Shown here in pieces: positions 1 through 8,260 of a stretch of DNA of 64,000 nucleotides. How positions within the stretch are numbered: position 1 is the stretch's first letter; every line of letters begins with the position of its first letter. The stretch covers positions 62,001-126,000 of the forward strand of contig CAVZIJ010000005.1 of the NCBI GenBank assembly GCA_963775335.1, given 5' to 3'. The notes beneath the pieces are model-generated. The model was given only the letters and a program-made list of their open reading frames with translations. It was not told where the DNA came from and ran no database searches. Origin of the DNA: CAVQCX01 sp963775335 (lineage in GTDB: Bacteria; Pseudomonadota; Gammaproteobacteria; Chromatiales; Chromatiaceae). The position numbers and the translations under genes are program-made.

Positions 1-391
1 CATCCTGGTCTGCGGGCTCAACCCCCATGCCGGTGAAAGCGGCCACCTGGGGCGTGAGGAGATTGAGGTAATCGGGCCGGCGCTAGAGAGGCTGCGGGCC
101 GAAGGCATGGACGTTCGTGGCCCCCTGCCGGCGGACACGGTGTTCGTCCCGCGCCATCTGGCGGGCGCCGACGCGGTGCTCGCCATGTACCACGATCAGG
201 GTCTGCCCGTGCTCAAGCACAAGGGCTTCGGGCGGGCCGTGAATATCACGCTCGGACTGCCGTTCATCCGCACCTCGGTGGACCACGGCACCGCGCTGGA
301 TCTGGCGGGGACAGGGCGCATCGATTCGGGCAGCCTGATCTACGCGGTACAAACCGCCATCGAGATGGCGCAGCGCAGACCCCGAGACTGA
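1..391 (+). CDS. pdxA: PdxA, 4-hydroxythreonine-4-phosphate dehydrogenase (C-terminal part)
   Basis: This is the C-terminal part of the NAD-dependent enzyme that oxidises 4-phosphohydroxy-L-threonine in pyridoxal phosphate (vitamin B6) synthesis. The frame is open from base 2, so the N-terminal half lies outside the window. Visible family motifs are GLNPHAGE near the start and MYHDQGL, each supplying a metal-binding histidine, followed by KHKGFGRAVN and the conserved PFIRTSVDHGTA. It ends convergently with the aminotransferase gene on the other strand. In many gammaproteobacteria rsmA, apaG and apaH follow directly; here apaG and apaH lie 3.4 kb further on and rsmA is missing from the interval. 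Confidence 0.95.
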   Translation, partial: ILVCGLNPHAGESGHLGREEIEVIGPALERLRAEGMDVRGPLPADTVFVPRHLAGADAVLAMYHDQGLPVLKHKGFGRAVNITLGLPFIRTSVDHGTALDLAGTGRIDSGSLIYAVQTAIEMAQRRPRD

Positions 392-398
392 GCCCGGC

Positions 399-1520
399 TC
401 AGACCTGGGCCACCAGCTCGCAGACCCGATCGACCTGGGCCTCCGTCATGGCGGGGAAGATAGGCAGCGACAAGGTCTCGCGGCAAAGTCCCTCGACGAT
501 CGGAAGATCGCCCACCGAGTACCCCAGATGGCTGTACACCGACTGGAGGTGCAGCGGCTCCGGGTAGCACAGGCTGGTACCGACCTTGTGGGCACCGAGA
601 TACTCGCGCAGGGCGTCGCGGCGAGGGTGCCGGATGGTGTAGAGATTGTAAACGTGCCGGCCATTCGCCGGTGCGGAAGGCAGCGTCAGATCGAGTGGCC
701 CCAGGCGCTGGTCGTAGAGGGCCGCGACGCGCCGACGCTCCGCGATCCGCTGCTCGACGACCTGCAGCTTGAGGCGAAGCAGGGCCGCCTGGATCTCGTC
801 GAGACGGCTGTTGTAGCCGAGCTCCGTGTGGATGAACGACCCCACGGCCCCATGGTTTCGCAGGCGGTGCAGATGGTCGCGCACCGCCGCGCTGTCGGTG
901 GTGATCAGCCCCCCGTCTCCATAACATCCGAGCACCTTGGTGGGGTAGAAGCTGAAGCAGCCGCAGTCCCCCAGGCTGCCGACGCGCCGCCCGAGATGCT
1001 CGGCGCCGAAGGCCTGGGCCGCGTCCTCGATCAGACTCAGGTCATGCTCCCGGGCCAGCTCGGCGAAGGCCCCCATCTCGGCTGGATGACCGAAGATGTG
1101 CACCGGAAGTATGGCGCGGGTGCGCGGGCCGATACGGCGGCGCACGCTCTCGGGGTCGACATTAAAGCTTGCGGAGGCCAGGTCGGCAAACACGGGGGTC
1201 GCCCCGACCATGGAGATGGCTTCGGCACTCGCAAAGAAGGTGAACGGCGATGTGATGACCTCATCGCCGGGACCCAGGCCAAGGGCACGGAGGGACAAGA
1301 CCAGGGCGTCGGTCCCATTGGCCACGGCCACCCCCCAGCGCGTGCCCACGTAAGCGGCGGCCTCCTGCTCGAAGCCGCGCACGTTGGGACCCAGGATGAA
1401 GGTGCCGCTCTCCCCCGCCTCGGCGATGCGGGCGAACCATTCCTCGCGCAGCCCCTCGAATTCCTCCCGCAGACTGAGATACGGGACGCTGTCCAGGGGT
1501 TGCCCAACGGATTTGCTCAT
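399..1520 (-). CDS. DegT/DnrJ/EryC1 family sugar aminotransferase, GnnB-like
   Basis: A 373-residue PLP-dependent aminotransferase of the DegT/DnrJ/EryC1/StrS family, which aminates nucleotide-linked keto sugars. The cofactor-binding NGTDAL lies near residue 70, IEDAAQAFGA near 164-173, and the Schiff-base lysine is K195 in SFYPTKVLG. The gene lies 19 bp downstream of a Gfo/Idh/MocA oxidoreductase on the same strand. This pairing is that of GnnA/GnnB, which turn UDP-GlcNAc into UDP-2-acetamido-3-amino-2,3-dideoxyglucose for lipid A, or of WbpB/WbpE-type pairs in O-antigen synthesis. The family is certain. The GnnB assignment is an inference from the partner gene and from the absence of other O-antigen genes nearby. 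Confidence 0.85.
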   Translation of the reverse strand: MSKSVGQPLDSVPYLSLREEFEGLREEWFARIAEAGESGTFILGPNVRGFEQEAAAYVGTRWGVAVANGTDALVLSLRALGLGPGDEVITSPFTFFASAEAISMVGATPVFADLASASFNVDPESVRRRIGPRTRAILPVHIFGHPAEMGAFAELAREHDLSLIEDAAQAFGAEHLGRRVGSLGDCGCFSFYPTKVLGCYGDGGLITTDSAAVRDHLHRLRNHGAVGSFIHTELGYNSRLDEIQAALLRLKLQVVEQRIAERRRVAALYDQRLGPLDLTLPSAPANGRHVYNLYTIRHPRRDALREYLGAHKVGTSLCYPEPLHLQSVYSHLGYSVGDLPIVEGLCRETLSLPIFPAMTEAQVDRVCELVAQV

Positions 1521-1539
1521 CGCTGCTCTCCCGCGAGGC

Positions 1540-2478
1540 TCAACGAGCCAGGACCTTCTCTTTCACCCGGAGCGCCACGTCCAGGGCCTTCAGGCCGGCG
1601 TGCCCGTCCACCAGAGGGCGGGCGCCGGTACGCACGCAATGCACGAAGGCGGCCAGTTCCGTGTCCAGGGGCTTGACGGGCTCGACCTGGACCTGCTCGC
1701 GCACGATCTCGGGCCACTCGCTGCCCGCTTGTGGCCGGGTGTAGGCGGTGTCGAGCCGCTGCTCGATGAAATCCAGAGCCTCGTAGCGGTTCTCCTCGAA
1801 CACCCGGATGCGCCGCGACTTGCGGTCGGAGACCCGGCTCGCAATGACATTCGCAACCGCGCCGTTAGCGAACTCGATCCGGGCATTTGCGATGTCGATG
1901 TGCGCAGTGAGCACGGGTGTGCCCGCCGCCGCGATGGAGATAATCTCGGCATCGACCAGGGAGAGGATGATGTCGATATCGTGGATCATGAGATCCGAGA
2001 TGACATCCACGTCGGTCGCGCGTGGGACGAATGTCCCCATCCGGTGCGCCTCGACGAAACGGGGCCGGGAGATGCGCTCGGCGAGCGCCATGACTCCGGC
2101 GTTGAAACGCTCCAAGTGACCGATCTGCAGGATGGCGCCGCTACGTTGGGCGAGCCCCACGAGCTCCCCGGCCTCCGCCACCGTCGCAGCGACCGGCTTC
2201 TCCATCAGCATGTGGATGCCGCGTTCCAGGAAGGGGCGTGCAACCGACAGATGGGCCGTGGTGGGCACGACGATGCTGATTGCATCCACCCGCTCGAGCA
2301 ACGGCTCGTGGGTCTCGAAGGCGGCACAGCCGCACTCGGCAGCCACGCGCTGGGCGGTCGAGGGGTCCGTGTCGACGACGCCAACCAGATTGACACCCTG
2401 CATACGCGAATAGATCAGGGCATGGAAACGCCCCAGATAGCCGACGCCGACGACCCCTACCCTCAAAAGCTCGGCCAT
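1540..2478 (-). CDS. Gfo/Idh/MocA family NAD(P)-dependent oxidoreductase, GnnA-like
   Basis: A 312-residue oxidoreductase with an N-terminal Rossmann fold (GVVGVGYLGRFHA at about residues 6-18) and the family EKP motif (MEKPVAATVAEA). The second domain holds DLMIHDIDIILSLV, with the histidine typical of the catalytic region. It probably oxidises the 3-position of a UDP-N-acetylhexosamine before transamination by the next gene. The ATG at 2478 is preferred because GAGGGG lies about 9 bp upstream; a TTG at 2487 abuts that site. The ERFNAGV and IANARIEF segments resemble oxidoreductases of lipid A loci that make 2,3-diaminoglucose, which supports a GnnA role. No lpx gene lies inside the window to confirm it. 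Confidence 0.85.
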   Translation of the reverse strand: MAELLRVGVVGVGYLGRFHALIYSRMQGVNLVGVVDTDPSTAQRVAAECGCAAFETHEPLLERVDAISIVVPTTAHLSVARPFLERGIHMLMEKPVAATVAEAGELVGLAQRSGAILQIGHLERFNAGVMALAERISRPRFVEAHRMGTFVPRATDVDVISDLMIHDIDIILSLVDAEIISIAAAGTPVLTAHIDIANARIEFANGAVANVIASRVSDRKSRRIRVFEENRYEALDFIEQRLDTAYTRPQAGSEWPEIVREQVQVEPVKPLDTELAAFVHCVRTGARPLVDGHAGLKALDVALRVKEKVLAR

Positions 2479-2561
2479 GGCGAACAACCCCTCATCAAAC
2501 GGGCGACGGACTGGGTCAAGACGGTGACGGTGTCAGGAAGGAGCTCGCCCTGCCGGGCTGA

Positions 2562-2780
2562 TCAGCCACGCGGGTCGGAGGACAATGGGAGCAAAGGCGG
2601 TACACCGGCGTGACCGGATCCGGCCTGAGCGCCCACTTGCAGCACCAGAGTCGCGGCCAACGCGAGCGCAACCGCGATGATCAGGCTGATCAGAAGGTCG
2701 GGCTTTCTTTTTCGCCGGCTGTTCAAGGCTGCGATCCGGCCGGAGTCGAAGGGTCCGGCAGGCTTGTTGTTGTCTGTCAG
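2562..2780 (-). CDS. Possible small single-pass membrane protein, non-canonical start
   Basis: Upstream of the oxidoreductase on the same strand is an open frame of up to 72 codons, with an in-frame stop about 30 bp before its start. It encodes a polar N-terminus, a strongly basic stretch (SRRKRKPD, about residues 21-28), one hydrophobic helix (LLISLIIAVALALAATLVL) and a short tail ending in SSDPRG. That layout is plausible for a positive-inside membrane peptide. No ATG, GTG or TTG stands at the head; CTG at 2780 follows AAGGA by about 15 bp, and a TTG lies further in. It may be real and co-transcribed with the sugar genes, or chance. The family was not recognised. Confidence 0.3.
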   Translation of the reverse strand: MTDNNKPAGPFDSGRIAALNSRRKRKPDLLISLIIAVALALAATLVLQVGAQAGSGHAGVPPLLPLSSDPRG

Positions 2781-2883
2781 GTCGTGCGATAACCCGTCCT
2801 TGGCCTATCCAGCATCCTGGCCCCGGAAGGCTGCCCACAATTCTGTCACAACATCTGTTGATTGCAAGCCGAGGCTGAGCCCA

Positions 2884-3621
2884 GTGGTGCATATCGAGAA
2901 CAACGTCCAAAACTTGATCGAAGTGGTCGCGGAGCGACTCATTCGGCTCGCACGAGCCGCGGAGCGGGAAGCGCAGGTGTTTCACCTCGCCCTGAGCGGC
3001 GGAAATACGCCGCGGGACTTGTACCGGCGACTTGCCGAGCCGACGCTCTCCGAGCGCATCCCCTGGCCCATGTGCCAGCTCTGGTTTGGCGACGAGCGCT
3101 GCGTCCCCCCCCCCCAGCACCCCGACAGCAACTACGGGATGGCCCGCCAGACCCTGTTCGATCCACTGGGTCTTGCGGCGCGCCAGGTCCATCGGATGCA
3201 CGGCGAGGCGCCGGACCCCCACCAGGCCGCCGCCGCGTACGCCGAGGAGCTGGGAGCACTGCTGCCCCAAGAGAACGGCTGGCCGATCTTCGACCTGGTG
3301 TTGCTCGGCATAGGCCCGGACGGGCACATCGCATGCCTGTTCCCGGGATCGGCCAATCTGGCCGCCATGGACCGATTCGTCTCGGCCGCGCACATCTCCG
3401 AGCAGAGCGGCTGGCGGATCAGCCTGACGCTTCCGGTCATCCGCGCAGCGCGCCACGTCCTCGTTCTGGCGGCCGGTGCGACCAAGGCCGACATCCTCAC
3501 CCGCGTCCTGGCCCGAGCCCCCAGCGCCGAGGATCGGGCGCTGCCCGCGGCACGACTCAGGGATCTGCCCCAGCTGGAGTGGTATCTCGACCGGCAGGCC
3601 GCGGCCGGACTTCCGGCCTGA
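2884..3621 (+). CDS. pgl: 6-phosphogluconolactonase
   Basis: A 245-residue 6-phosphogluconolactonase (DevB/SOL family), the second step of the oxidative pentose phosphate pathway. Family signatures are LALSGGNTPRDLY, the WFGDERCVPP...HPDSNYGM block and LLGIGPDGHIACLFPG. The frame is open further upstream, but homology begins only around HIENNVQNL, so a GTG at 2884 (or 2887) is the probable start; the ribosome site is weak. An 11-base C run at 3106-3116 encodes the prolines after CVP and keeps the frame. It lies between the convergent sugar genes and apaG rather than beside zwf or edd. Confidence 0.92.
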   Translation: MVHIENNVQNLIEVVAERLIRLARAAEREAQVFHLALSGGNTPRDLYRRLAEPTLSERIPWPMCQLWFGDERCVPPPQHPDSNYGMARQTLFDPLGLAARQVHRMHGEAPDPHQAAAAYAEELGALLPQENGWPIFDLVLLGIGPDGHIACLFPGSANLAAMDRFVSAAHISEQSGWRISLTLPVIRAARHVLVLAAGATKADILTRVLARAPSAEDRALPAARLRDLPQLEWYLDRQAAAGLPA

Positions 3622-3752
3622 GGCTGAGCCCCTGTCGTTGCTCCCCGTCTGTCGGCCGTGGTGGCCGGGCCCGATAGCAGCGCGCCTTGCGTTCCAGCCC
3701 CCCCCGGCTTACCGTTTTGCTGAATGAGCGCAGGCGCTCGGAGATATCGAAT

Positions 3753-4130
3753 ATGGTCAGCTCCCACCACATCAGCATCGACGTCCAAACCAGCTATGTC
3801 GACGCCCAGTCCGAGCCCGATGCCAATCGGTACGTGTTCTCCTACACCATCACCATCCGTAACATCGGGCAGATGCCCGCCAAGCTGCTCAACCGCCACT
3901 GGATCATCCGGGACTCCAACGGCAAGGTGCAGGAGGTACGGGGAGAAGGGGTCGTCGGCGAGCAGCCGCACCTCAAGCCGGGTCAAGGGTTCCGCTACAC
4001 CAGCGGCGCGATGATCGAGACCCCGGTGGGCACCATGGAGGGCAGCTATGAGATGCTGGCCGACGACGGGACGCGCTTCGAGGCCCCGATTGCACCCTTT
4101 TCCCTGTCCATACCGAGGACGCTGCACTGA
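3753..4130 (+). CDS. apaG: ApaG domain protein
   Basis: A 125-residue ApaG protein, the same length as in E. coli. It has a single fibronectin-III-like domain with the family core YTITIRNIGQMPAKLLNRHW followed by IRDSNGKVQEVRGEGVVGEQP and LKPGQGFRYTSG. Its biochemical role is unsettled; it is linked genetically to cobalt resistance and magnesium efflux. The ATG at 3753 is preceded by GGAG with a spacing of 8. apaH follows 69 bp downstream, the usual pair. Confidence 0.95.
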   Translation: MVSSHHISIDVQTSYVDAQSEPDANRYVFSYTITIRNIGQMPAKLLNRHWIIRDSNGKVQEVRGEGVVGEQPHLKPGQGFRYTSGAMIETPVGTMEGSYEMLADDGTRFEAPIAPFSLSIPRTLH

Positions 4131-4199
4131 GCGGGGTCGACGCCCGAGCGCGTCCGGACCCGAGCCCGCGGGCGGGCCGGCGCGGGCCCTAGCACTTCG

Positions 4200-5096
4200 A
4201 TGGCGATCTACGCGATTGGGGACGTCCAGGGCTGCCTGAGGGAGCTGCAGGCGCTGCTCGATCGCCTTGTGTTCGATCCTCGCCGGGACCGACTCTGGCT
4301 CACCGGGGACCTCGTGAACCGCGGGCCCCAGTCCCTGGAGGTCTTACGCTTCGTCAAGGGGCTCGGCGAAGCCGTGGTGACCGTGCTCGGCAACCATGAC
4401 CTGCACCTGCTCGCCCTGGCCGAAGGCGGGCCGACCAAGGGCTCGACATCAGGCCTGGAACAGGTGCTCAAAGCGCCTGATCGCGACGAGATCCTACAAT
4501 GGCTGCGCACCCGCTCCCTGCTCCACCACGATCCCGATCTCGGCTTCACCTTGGTGCATGCGGGGCTCCCGCCGCAGTGGGATCTGCAGACTGCCCGCGC
4601 GTGTGCCCGGGAGCTTGAGTCGAGGCTCGCGCATGCCAACCACGGCACCTTCCTGACCGCCATGTATGGGGACAAGCCCGACCTCTGGGACAATGGGCTG
4701 AGCGGGACTGATCGACTGCGATTCATCACCAACTGCCTCACGCGGCTGCGCTACTGCGACAAGGAGGGCCGCCTCGCGCTCCGAGAGAAGGGCCCGCCGG
4801 GCACCCAGCCGCCCTCCCTCTGCCCCTGGTTCCTCGCGCCCGGGCGGCGCAGCGCGGGAGATCGTATCCTGTTCGGGCACTGGTCCTCTCTGGGCTTCGG
4901 CCGTTTCGGCAATACCTGGGCCCTGGACAGCGGCTGCCTTTGGGGCGGGGCGCTCACGGCGTTGCGCATCGATCTGCCCAACCCCCGGGCCCTGCATCAG
5001 CCGTGCGCTGGCGCACACCTGCCCTCGGGACGGCGTCAAACCCAGGCCATGTCAAGGACATCAGCTGTCGGCGCGTTGGGACCGAGGGGCGAATAG
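4200..5096 (+). CDS. apaH: Symmetrical bis(5'-nucleosyl)-tetraphosphatase
   Basis: A 298-residue metallophosphoesterase that cleaves diadenosine tetraphosphate to two ADP and removes Np4A caps from RNA. The calcineurin-type motifs are present in order: GDVQGC at residues 7-12, GDLVNRGPQS, and GNHDLHLL with the metal-binding His. LVHAGLPPQW, the GTFLTAMYG region and LFGHWSSLG carry the later ligands. It follows apaG as in most gammaproteobacteria. The protein is about 18 residues longer than the E. coli enzyme, mainly at the C-terminus. The start ATG has no clear Shine-Dalgarno site. Confidence 0.95.
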   Translation: MAIYAIGDVQGCLRELQALLDRLVFDPRRDRLWLTGDLVNRGPQSLEVLRFVKGLGEAVVTVLGNHDLHLLALAEGGPTKGSTSGLEQVLKAPDRDEILQWLRTRSLLHHDPDLGFTLVHAGLPPQWDLQTARACARELESRLAHANHGTFLTAMYGDKPDLWDNGLSGTDRLRFITNCLTRLRYCDKEGRLALREKGPPGTQPPSLCPWFLAPGRRSAGDRILFGHWSSLGFGRFGNTWALDSGCLWGGALTALRIDLPNPRALHQPCAGAHLPSGRRQTQAMSRTSAVGALGPRGE

Positions 5097-5143
5097 CGCC
5101 CCGCAACGGCCTGCGCAGGTGCGACGCCGTGGAGTCCGCCGAG

Positions 5144-5824
5144 ATGCTGGATACGCTCATTCTGGTGGAGACGCCTGAAGGCATAGAGCTCGGCCTGCGC
5201 CTGGCCGGACCTTTGCCGCGCATGCTCGCCTGGCTGATCGACGCCGTGATCCGTTTTGCGCTGCTTTACGCCCTGGCGCTCGGGCTCCTCCTGCTCGGCG
5301 CCTTCGGCGTCGGCATGCTGTTCCTCGCAGTGTTTCTGGTGGAATGGCTCTATCCCGTGGCCTTCGAGCTGCTGATGGAAGGGCAGACCATCGGCAAGCG
5401 CGCCCTGGGGCTGCGGGTGCTGTGCGACGACGCAACCCCTGTGACCCTGTCCGCATCGGTGCTGCGCAACCTGCTGCGGGCGGTGGACTTCATGCCGGTC
5501 TTCTACGGGCTCGGGGTGGCTGTCATGCTGTCAAACCGCTCCTTCCAGCGGCTCGGCGATCTCGCCGCCGGCACCCTGGTGGTCTACGTTGACCAGCCCC
5601 AGCGAAGCGAGAAGTTGACGTCGGCGCCGCCGCTGTCGCCCCCGGTCGCCCTCACCGCGGAAGAGCAACAGGCATTGATCGCCTTTGCGGAGCGACTACC
5701 GGAGCTCTCGTCCGAGCGAGCGCAAGAGCTGGCGTCCCTCGCAATACCGCTCGGGGCCGAGGGCAAGGCTCCGACCCCGGAGCGCTTGGTGCGCCTAGCC
5801 AACTGGCTGGCCGGATCGCCGTGA
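5144..5824 (+). CDS. RDD family membrane protein
   Basis: A 226-residue RDD-domain protein and the first gene of a six-gene overlapping operon. Residues 1-25 hold the usual TLILVETPEGIELGLRLAG lead-in, followed by hydrophobic helices (about 32-75 and 110-125) and the family signature EGQTIGKRALGLRVL. The C-terminal 75 residues are hydrophilic and probably cytoplasmic. The ATG at 5144 is chosen because homology starts there; a GTG at 5129 is in frame. RDD proteins have no agreed function; some relatives affect Na+/H+ exchange. Here the neighbours (SpoIIM-like, DUF4129, DUF4350, MoxR, DUF58) define the context. Confidence 0.88.
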   Translation: MLDTLILVETPEGIELGLRLAGPLPRMLAWLIDAVIRFALLYALALGLLLLGAFGVGMLFLAVFLVEWLYPVAFELLMEGQTIGKRALGLRVLCDDATPVTLSASVLRNLLRAVDFMPVFYGLGVAVMLSNRSFQRLGDLAAGTLVVYVDQPQRSEKLTSAPPLSPPVALTAEEQQALIAFAERLPELSSERAQELASLAIPLGAEGKAPTPERLVRLANWLAGSP

Positions 5825-6780
5825 AACAGAATCTGTTCCGGGCACACAACGAGGAGACCTGGGAGGCGTTGGAAGCGGCGCTGGCCAAGGGCTCCCCCCA
5901 GGCGCTGCAGGCTCGCTTTCCTCGGCTGTATCGCCGGGTCTGCCAGCACCTGGCCCTCGCCCGTACGCGGCTCTACAGTGCGCGTCTCATCCAACGGCTG
6001 GAGCACCTGGTGCTCGCCGGTCACCAGCGCCTCTACGGCAGCGCCCGGGAGCATCGCGGCAGGCTCAGTGCCTTCTTCGGACGCGATTTTCCGGCCGCGG
6101 TTCGGCGGGAATGGCGTCTCGTCCTAGTCAGCGCCCTGGTCTTCTTCCTGCCCCTGGGGGCGATGCTGGTGGCGCCTCAGCTCGACCCCGACATCGTCTA
6201 CACGGTCTTGGACCCGGGGACGCTACGGGAGGTCGAGGCCATGTACGAGCCCGGGCAGGCTCGGATCGGACAGAGCCGGGGGTCGGACTCGGACGTGATG
6301 ATGTTTGCCTTCTATGTCTACAACAACATCGGCATCGGCTTTCGCACCTTCGCCGGCGGCCTTCTATTCGGCCTGGGAGCACTGTTCAGCCTCGCCTACA
6401 ATGGCCTGTTCATCGGCACGGTGGGTGGACACCTGGTGCGCATCGGCTACGGCAGTACCTTCTGGCCGTTCGTCGCCGGACACAGTGCCCTGGAGCTGAC
6501 CGCTGTGGTGCTGAGCGGTGCCGCCGGCCTGCGCCTGGGGCTCGCCCTGATCGCTCCCGGTCGCTACAGCCGCCGCCAGGCCCTGCGACGCGCCGCCTCG
6601 CGGGCCGTACCCGTCATCGGCGGAGCCGCAGCCATGTTCTTGGCGGCCGCCTTCGTGGAAGGCTTCTGGTCCTCCATGACGTTCATTCCAGCCCCCCTCA
6701 AGTACGGGCTTGCCCTGGCACTCTGGGTGCTGGTCATCGGCTATTTCCTGCTGCAGGGCCGCACCGGCCATGGAGATTGA
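5821..6780 (+). CDS. Stage II sporulation protein M family (DUF95) membrane protein
   Basis: A 319-residue protein of the SpoIIM/DUF95 family, starting with GTG inside the stop of the RDD gene (4-bp overlap). The N-terminal third is soluble and arginine-rich. It is followed by several membrane segments (about residues 104-122, then 180-320) around FYVYNNIGIGFRTFAGG and GLGALFSLAYNGLFIGTVGG, which are typical of the family. In Firmicutes SpoIIM belongs to the engulfment peptidoglycan machinery; in non-sporulating bacteria the family sits in MoxR operons, as here. Function in this organism is unknown; a membrane partner of the DUF4129 and DUF58 proteins is an inference. Confidence 0.88.
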   Translation: MKQNLFRAHNEETWEALEAALAKGSPQALQARFPRLYRRVCQHLALARTRLYSARLIQRLEHLVLAGHQRLYGSAREHRGRLSAFFGRDFPAAVRREWRLVLVSALVFFLPLGAMLVAPQLDPDIVYTVLDPGTLREVEAMYEPGQARIGQSRGSDSDVMMFAFYVYNNIGIGFRTFAGGLLFGLGALFSLAYNGLFIGTVGGHLVRIGYGSTFWPFVAGHSALELTAVVLSGAAGLRLGLALIAPGRYSRRQALRRAASRAVPVIGGAAAMFLAAAFVEGFWSSMTFIPAPLKYGLALALWVLVIGYFLLQGRTGHGD

Positions 6781-8260
6781 GCGCATCACCACCGCGGTGC
6801 GCCCGCGCTCCCCCTGGGAGGCCATGGACCTGGGGTTTCACATGGTGAGGCGCTGGTGGCGTGCGCTCTTCGCACCCTGGGTGCTCGTGCTCGGCGGCTT
6901 CGCGGCGACCATCATCGGGTCGCTCAGGAGCTCGCCGTTCACCTGCCTCACCCTGCTGTGGCTGTGCAAACCGCTCTATGACCGCGTGCCCCTGTACGTG
7001 CTTTCGCGAGCCCTGTTCGGGGCACCCCCAGGTTGGCGGGAGAGCCTTGCCGCGCTGCCGCGGCTGCTCAGAACCGACCTGGGATGGACCCTCGTGCACC
7101 GCTTTGATCTGGTGCGCTCGTTCGATCTTCCGGTGAGGCAGCTGGAAGGGCTACGCGGCGCACAGGCGCGCCGTCGCCTGCGCGTCCTGCAGAAAACGGC
7201 ACGAAGCCATGCGGCCGGGATGACGGGGCTGTTCATCATCCTCGAGACGATCTGTTTCATCTCCGCCCTGTGGATCATTCCCATGCTGCTCCCCGAGGGC
7301 GTGGACCGGGATCTGCTGGAGCTCGTGCTGGTGCGCGGGACACACGAAGGCTGGCTACCCTGGGCGCTGGTCGGCGTCTATCTTTTCTCCATCCTGGTGC
7401 TGGAGCCTTTCTACGTCGCCGCCGGCTTCGCCCTGTACCTGAACCGCCGCACCGAGCTCGAGGCCTGGGACCTGGAGCTGCAGCTCCGACGCCTGAGCCA
7501 CCGGCTGGGCTCGCGGGAGGTGCTGGCCGCCTGTCTCGCGGGCTTGATTTGCTGGACCGGGCTTGTTCCCGACCGGGCCTGGGCCGGGGCCCCCTATGAG
7601 CCGCCACCCGTCGCCGCGGCCCTGCGGCCTGAGACCGACTCCAAGACCGTGATCGGGTCCGTTCTCGCCAGCCCGCTGTTTCAACGCTACCGCGAGGTGG
7701 AGGTCTGGAGATTCAGGCGTAGCGACGGACAGGACCGCAACCGGGTCTGGTACGACCTGGGGATCGGCCGTCTGCTGGCCAATCTCACCGAAACCCTATT
7801 GTGGGGCGGACTGCTGGTCGGGGTCGTCCTGCTTCTGGTGCATCGCAAACGCTGGATGGCCGGACTCGGCTGGGGCCGGCCGCCGGCCCCGCCCGAGCCT
7901 GGGCCTCCTCGGATCCTGTTCGGTCTGGACGTTCGACCGGAATCCCTGCCCGAGGACCTGCCCGGCACCGCCCGGGGCCTGCTGGCGGAAGGCAATGCAC
8001 GCGAGGCGCTCGGACTGCTCTACCGGGGCGCCTTGGCGGCACTGACTTACGGACAGGGCGTGCCGCTCAGCGGTAGCGACACCGAGGGCGATTGCCTGCG
8101 CAAGATTACTCAACGGGTCGATAATGCGCGGCTGCACCTCGCATTCCACGAGCTCACAACCCTCTGGCGGGAGGCCGCCTACGCACATCGATTGCCCGAG
8201 CATACCCGGATCCTGGCATTGATCGAAGCCTGGAACGGCGTTTTCGGAGGCCCGGGTTGA
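6770..8260 (+). CDS. DUF4129 domain membrane protein
   Basis: A 496-residue membrane protein whose ATG lies 11 bp inside the preceding gene. Three to four membrane segments fall in the first 250 residues, with another near 350-365. The C-terminal DUF4129 domain (about 405-490) has the recognisable GNAREALGLLYRGALAAL start and the FHELTTLWREAAYAHRLP end. DUF4129 domains accompany transglutaminase-like or MoxR/DUF58 genes and look like helical ligand or partner-binding modules. It probably forms part of a membrane assembly with its operon neighbours. Confidence 0.82.
   Translation: MEIERITTAVRPRSPWEAMDLGFHMVRRWWRALFAPWVLVLGGFAATIIGSLRSSPFTCLTLLWLCKPLYDRVPLYVLSRALFGAPPGWRESLAALPRLLRTDLGWTLVHRFDLVRSFDLPVRQLEGLRGAQARRRLRVLQKTARSHAAGMTGLFIILETICFISALWIIPMLLPEGVDRDLLELVLVRGTHEGWLPWALVGVYLFSILVLEPFYVAAGFALYLNRRTELEAWDLELQLRRLSHRLGSREVLAACLAGLICWTGLVPDRAWAGAPYEPPPVAAALRPETDSKTVIGSVLASPLFQRYREVEVWRFRRSDGQDRNRVWYDLGIGRLLANLTETLLWGGLLVGVVLLLVHRKRWMAGLGWGRPPAPPEPGPPRILFGLDVRPESLPEDLPGTARGLLAEGNAREALGLLYRGALAALTYGQGVPLSGSDTEGDCLRKITQRVDNARLHLAFHELTTLWREAAYAHRLPEHTRILALIEAWNGVFGGPG

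Noticed and set aside
528..1676. Long open frame on the plus strand opposite the aminotransferase
   Set aside because: It is a high-GC shadow of the minus-strand gene, with no family resemblance.
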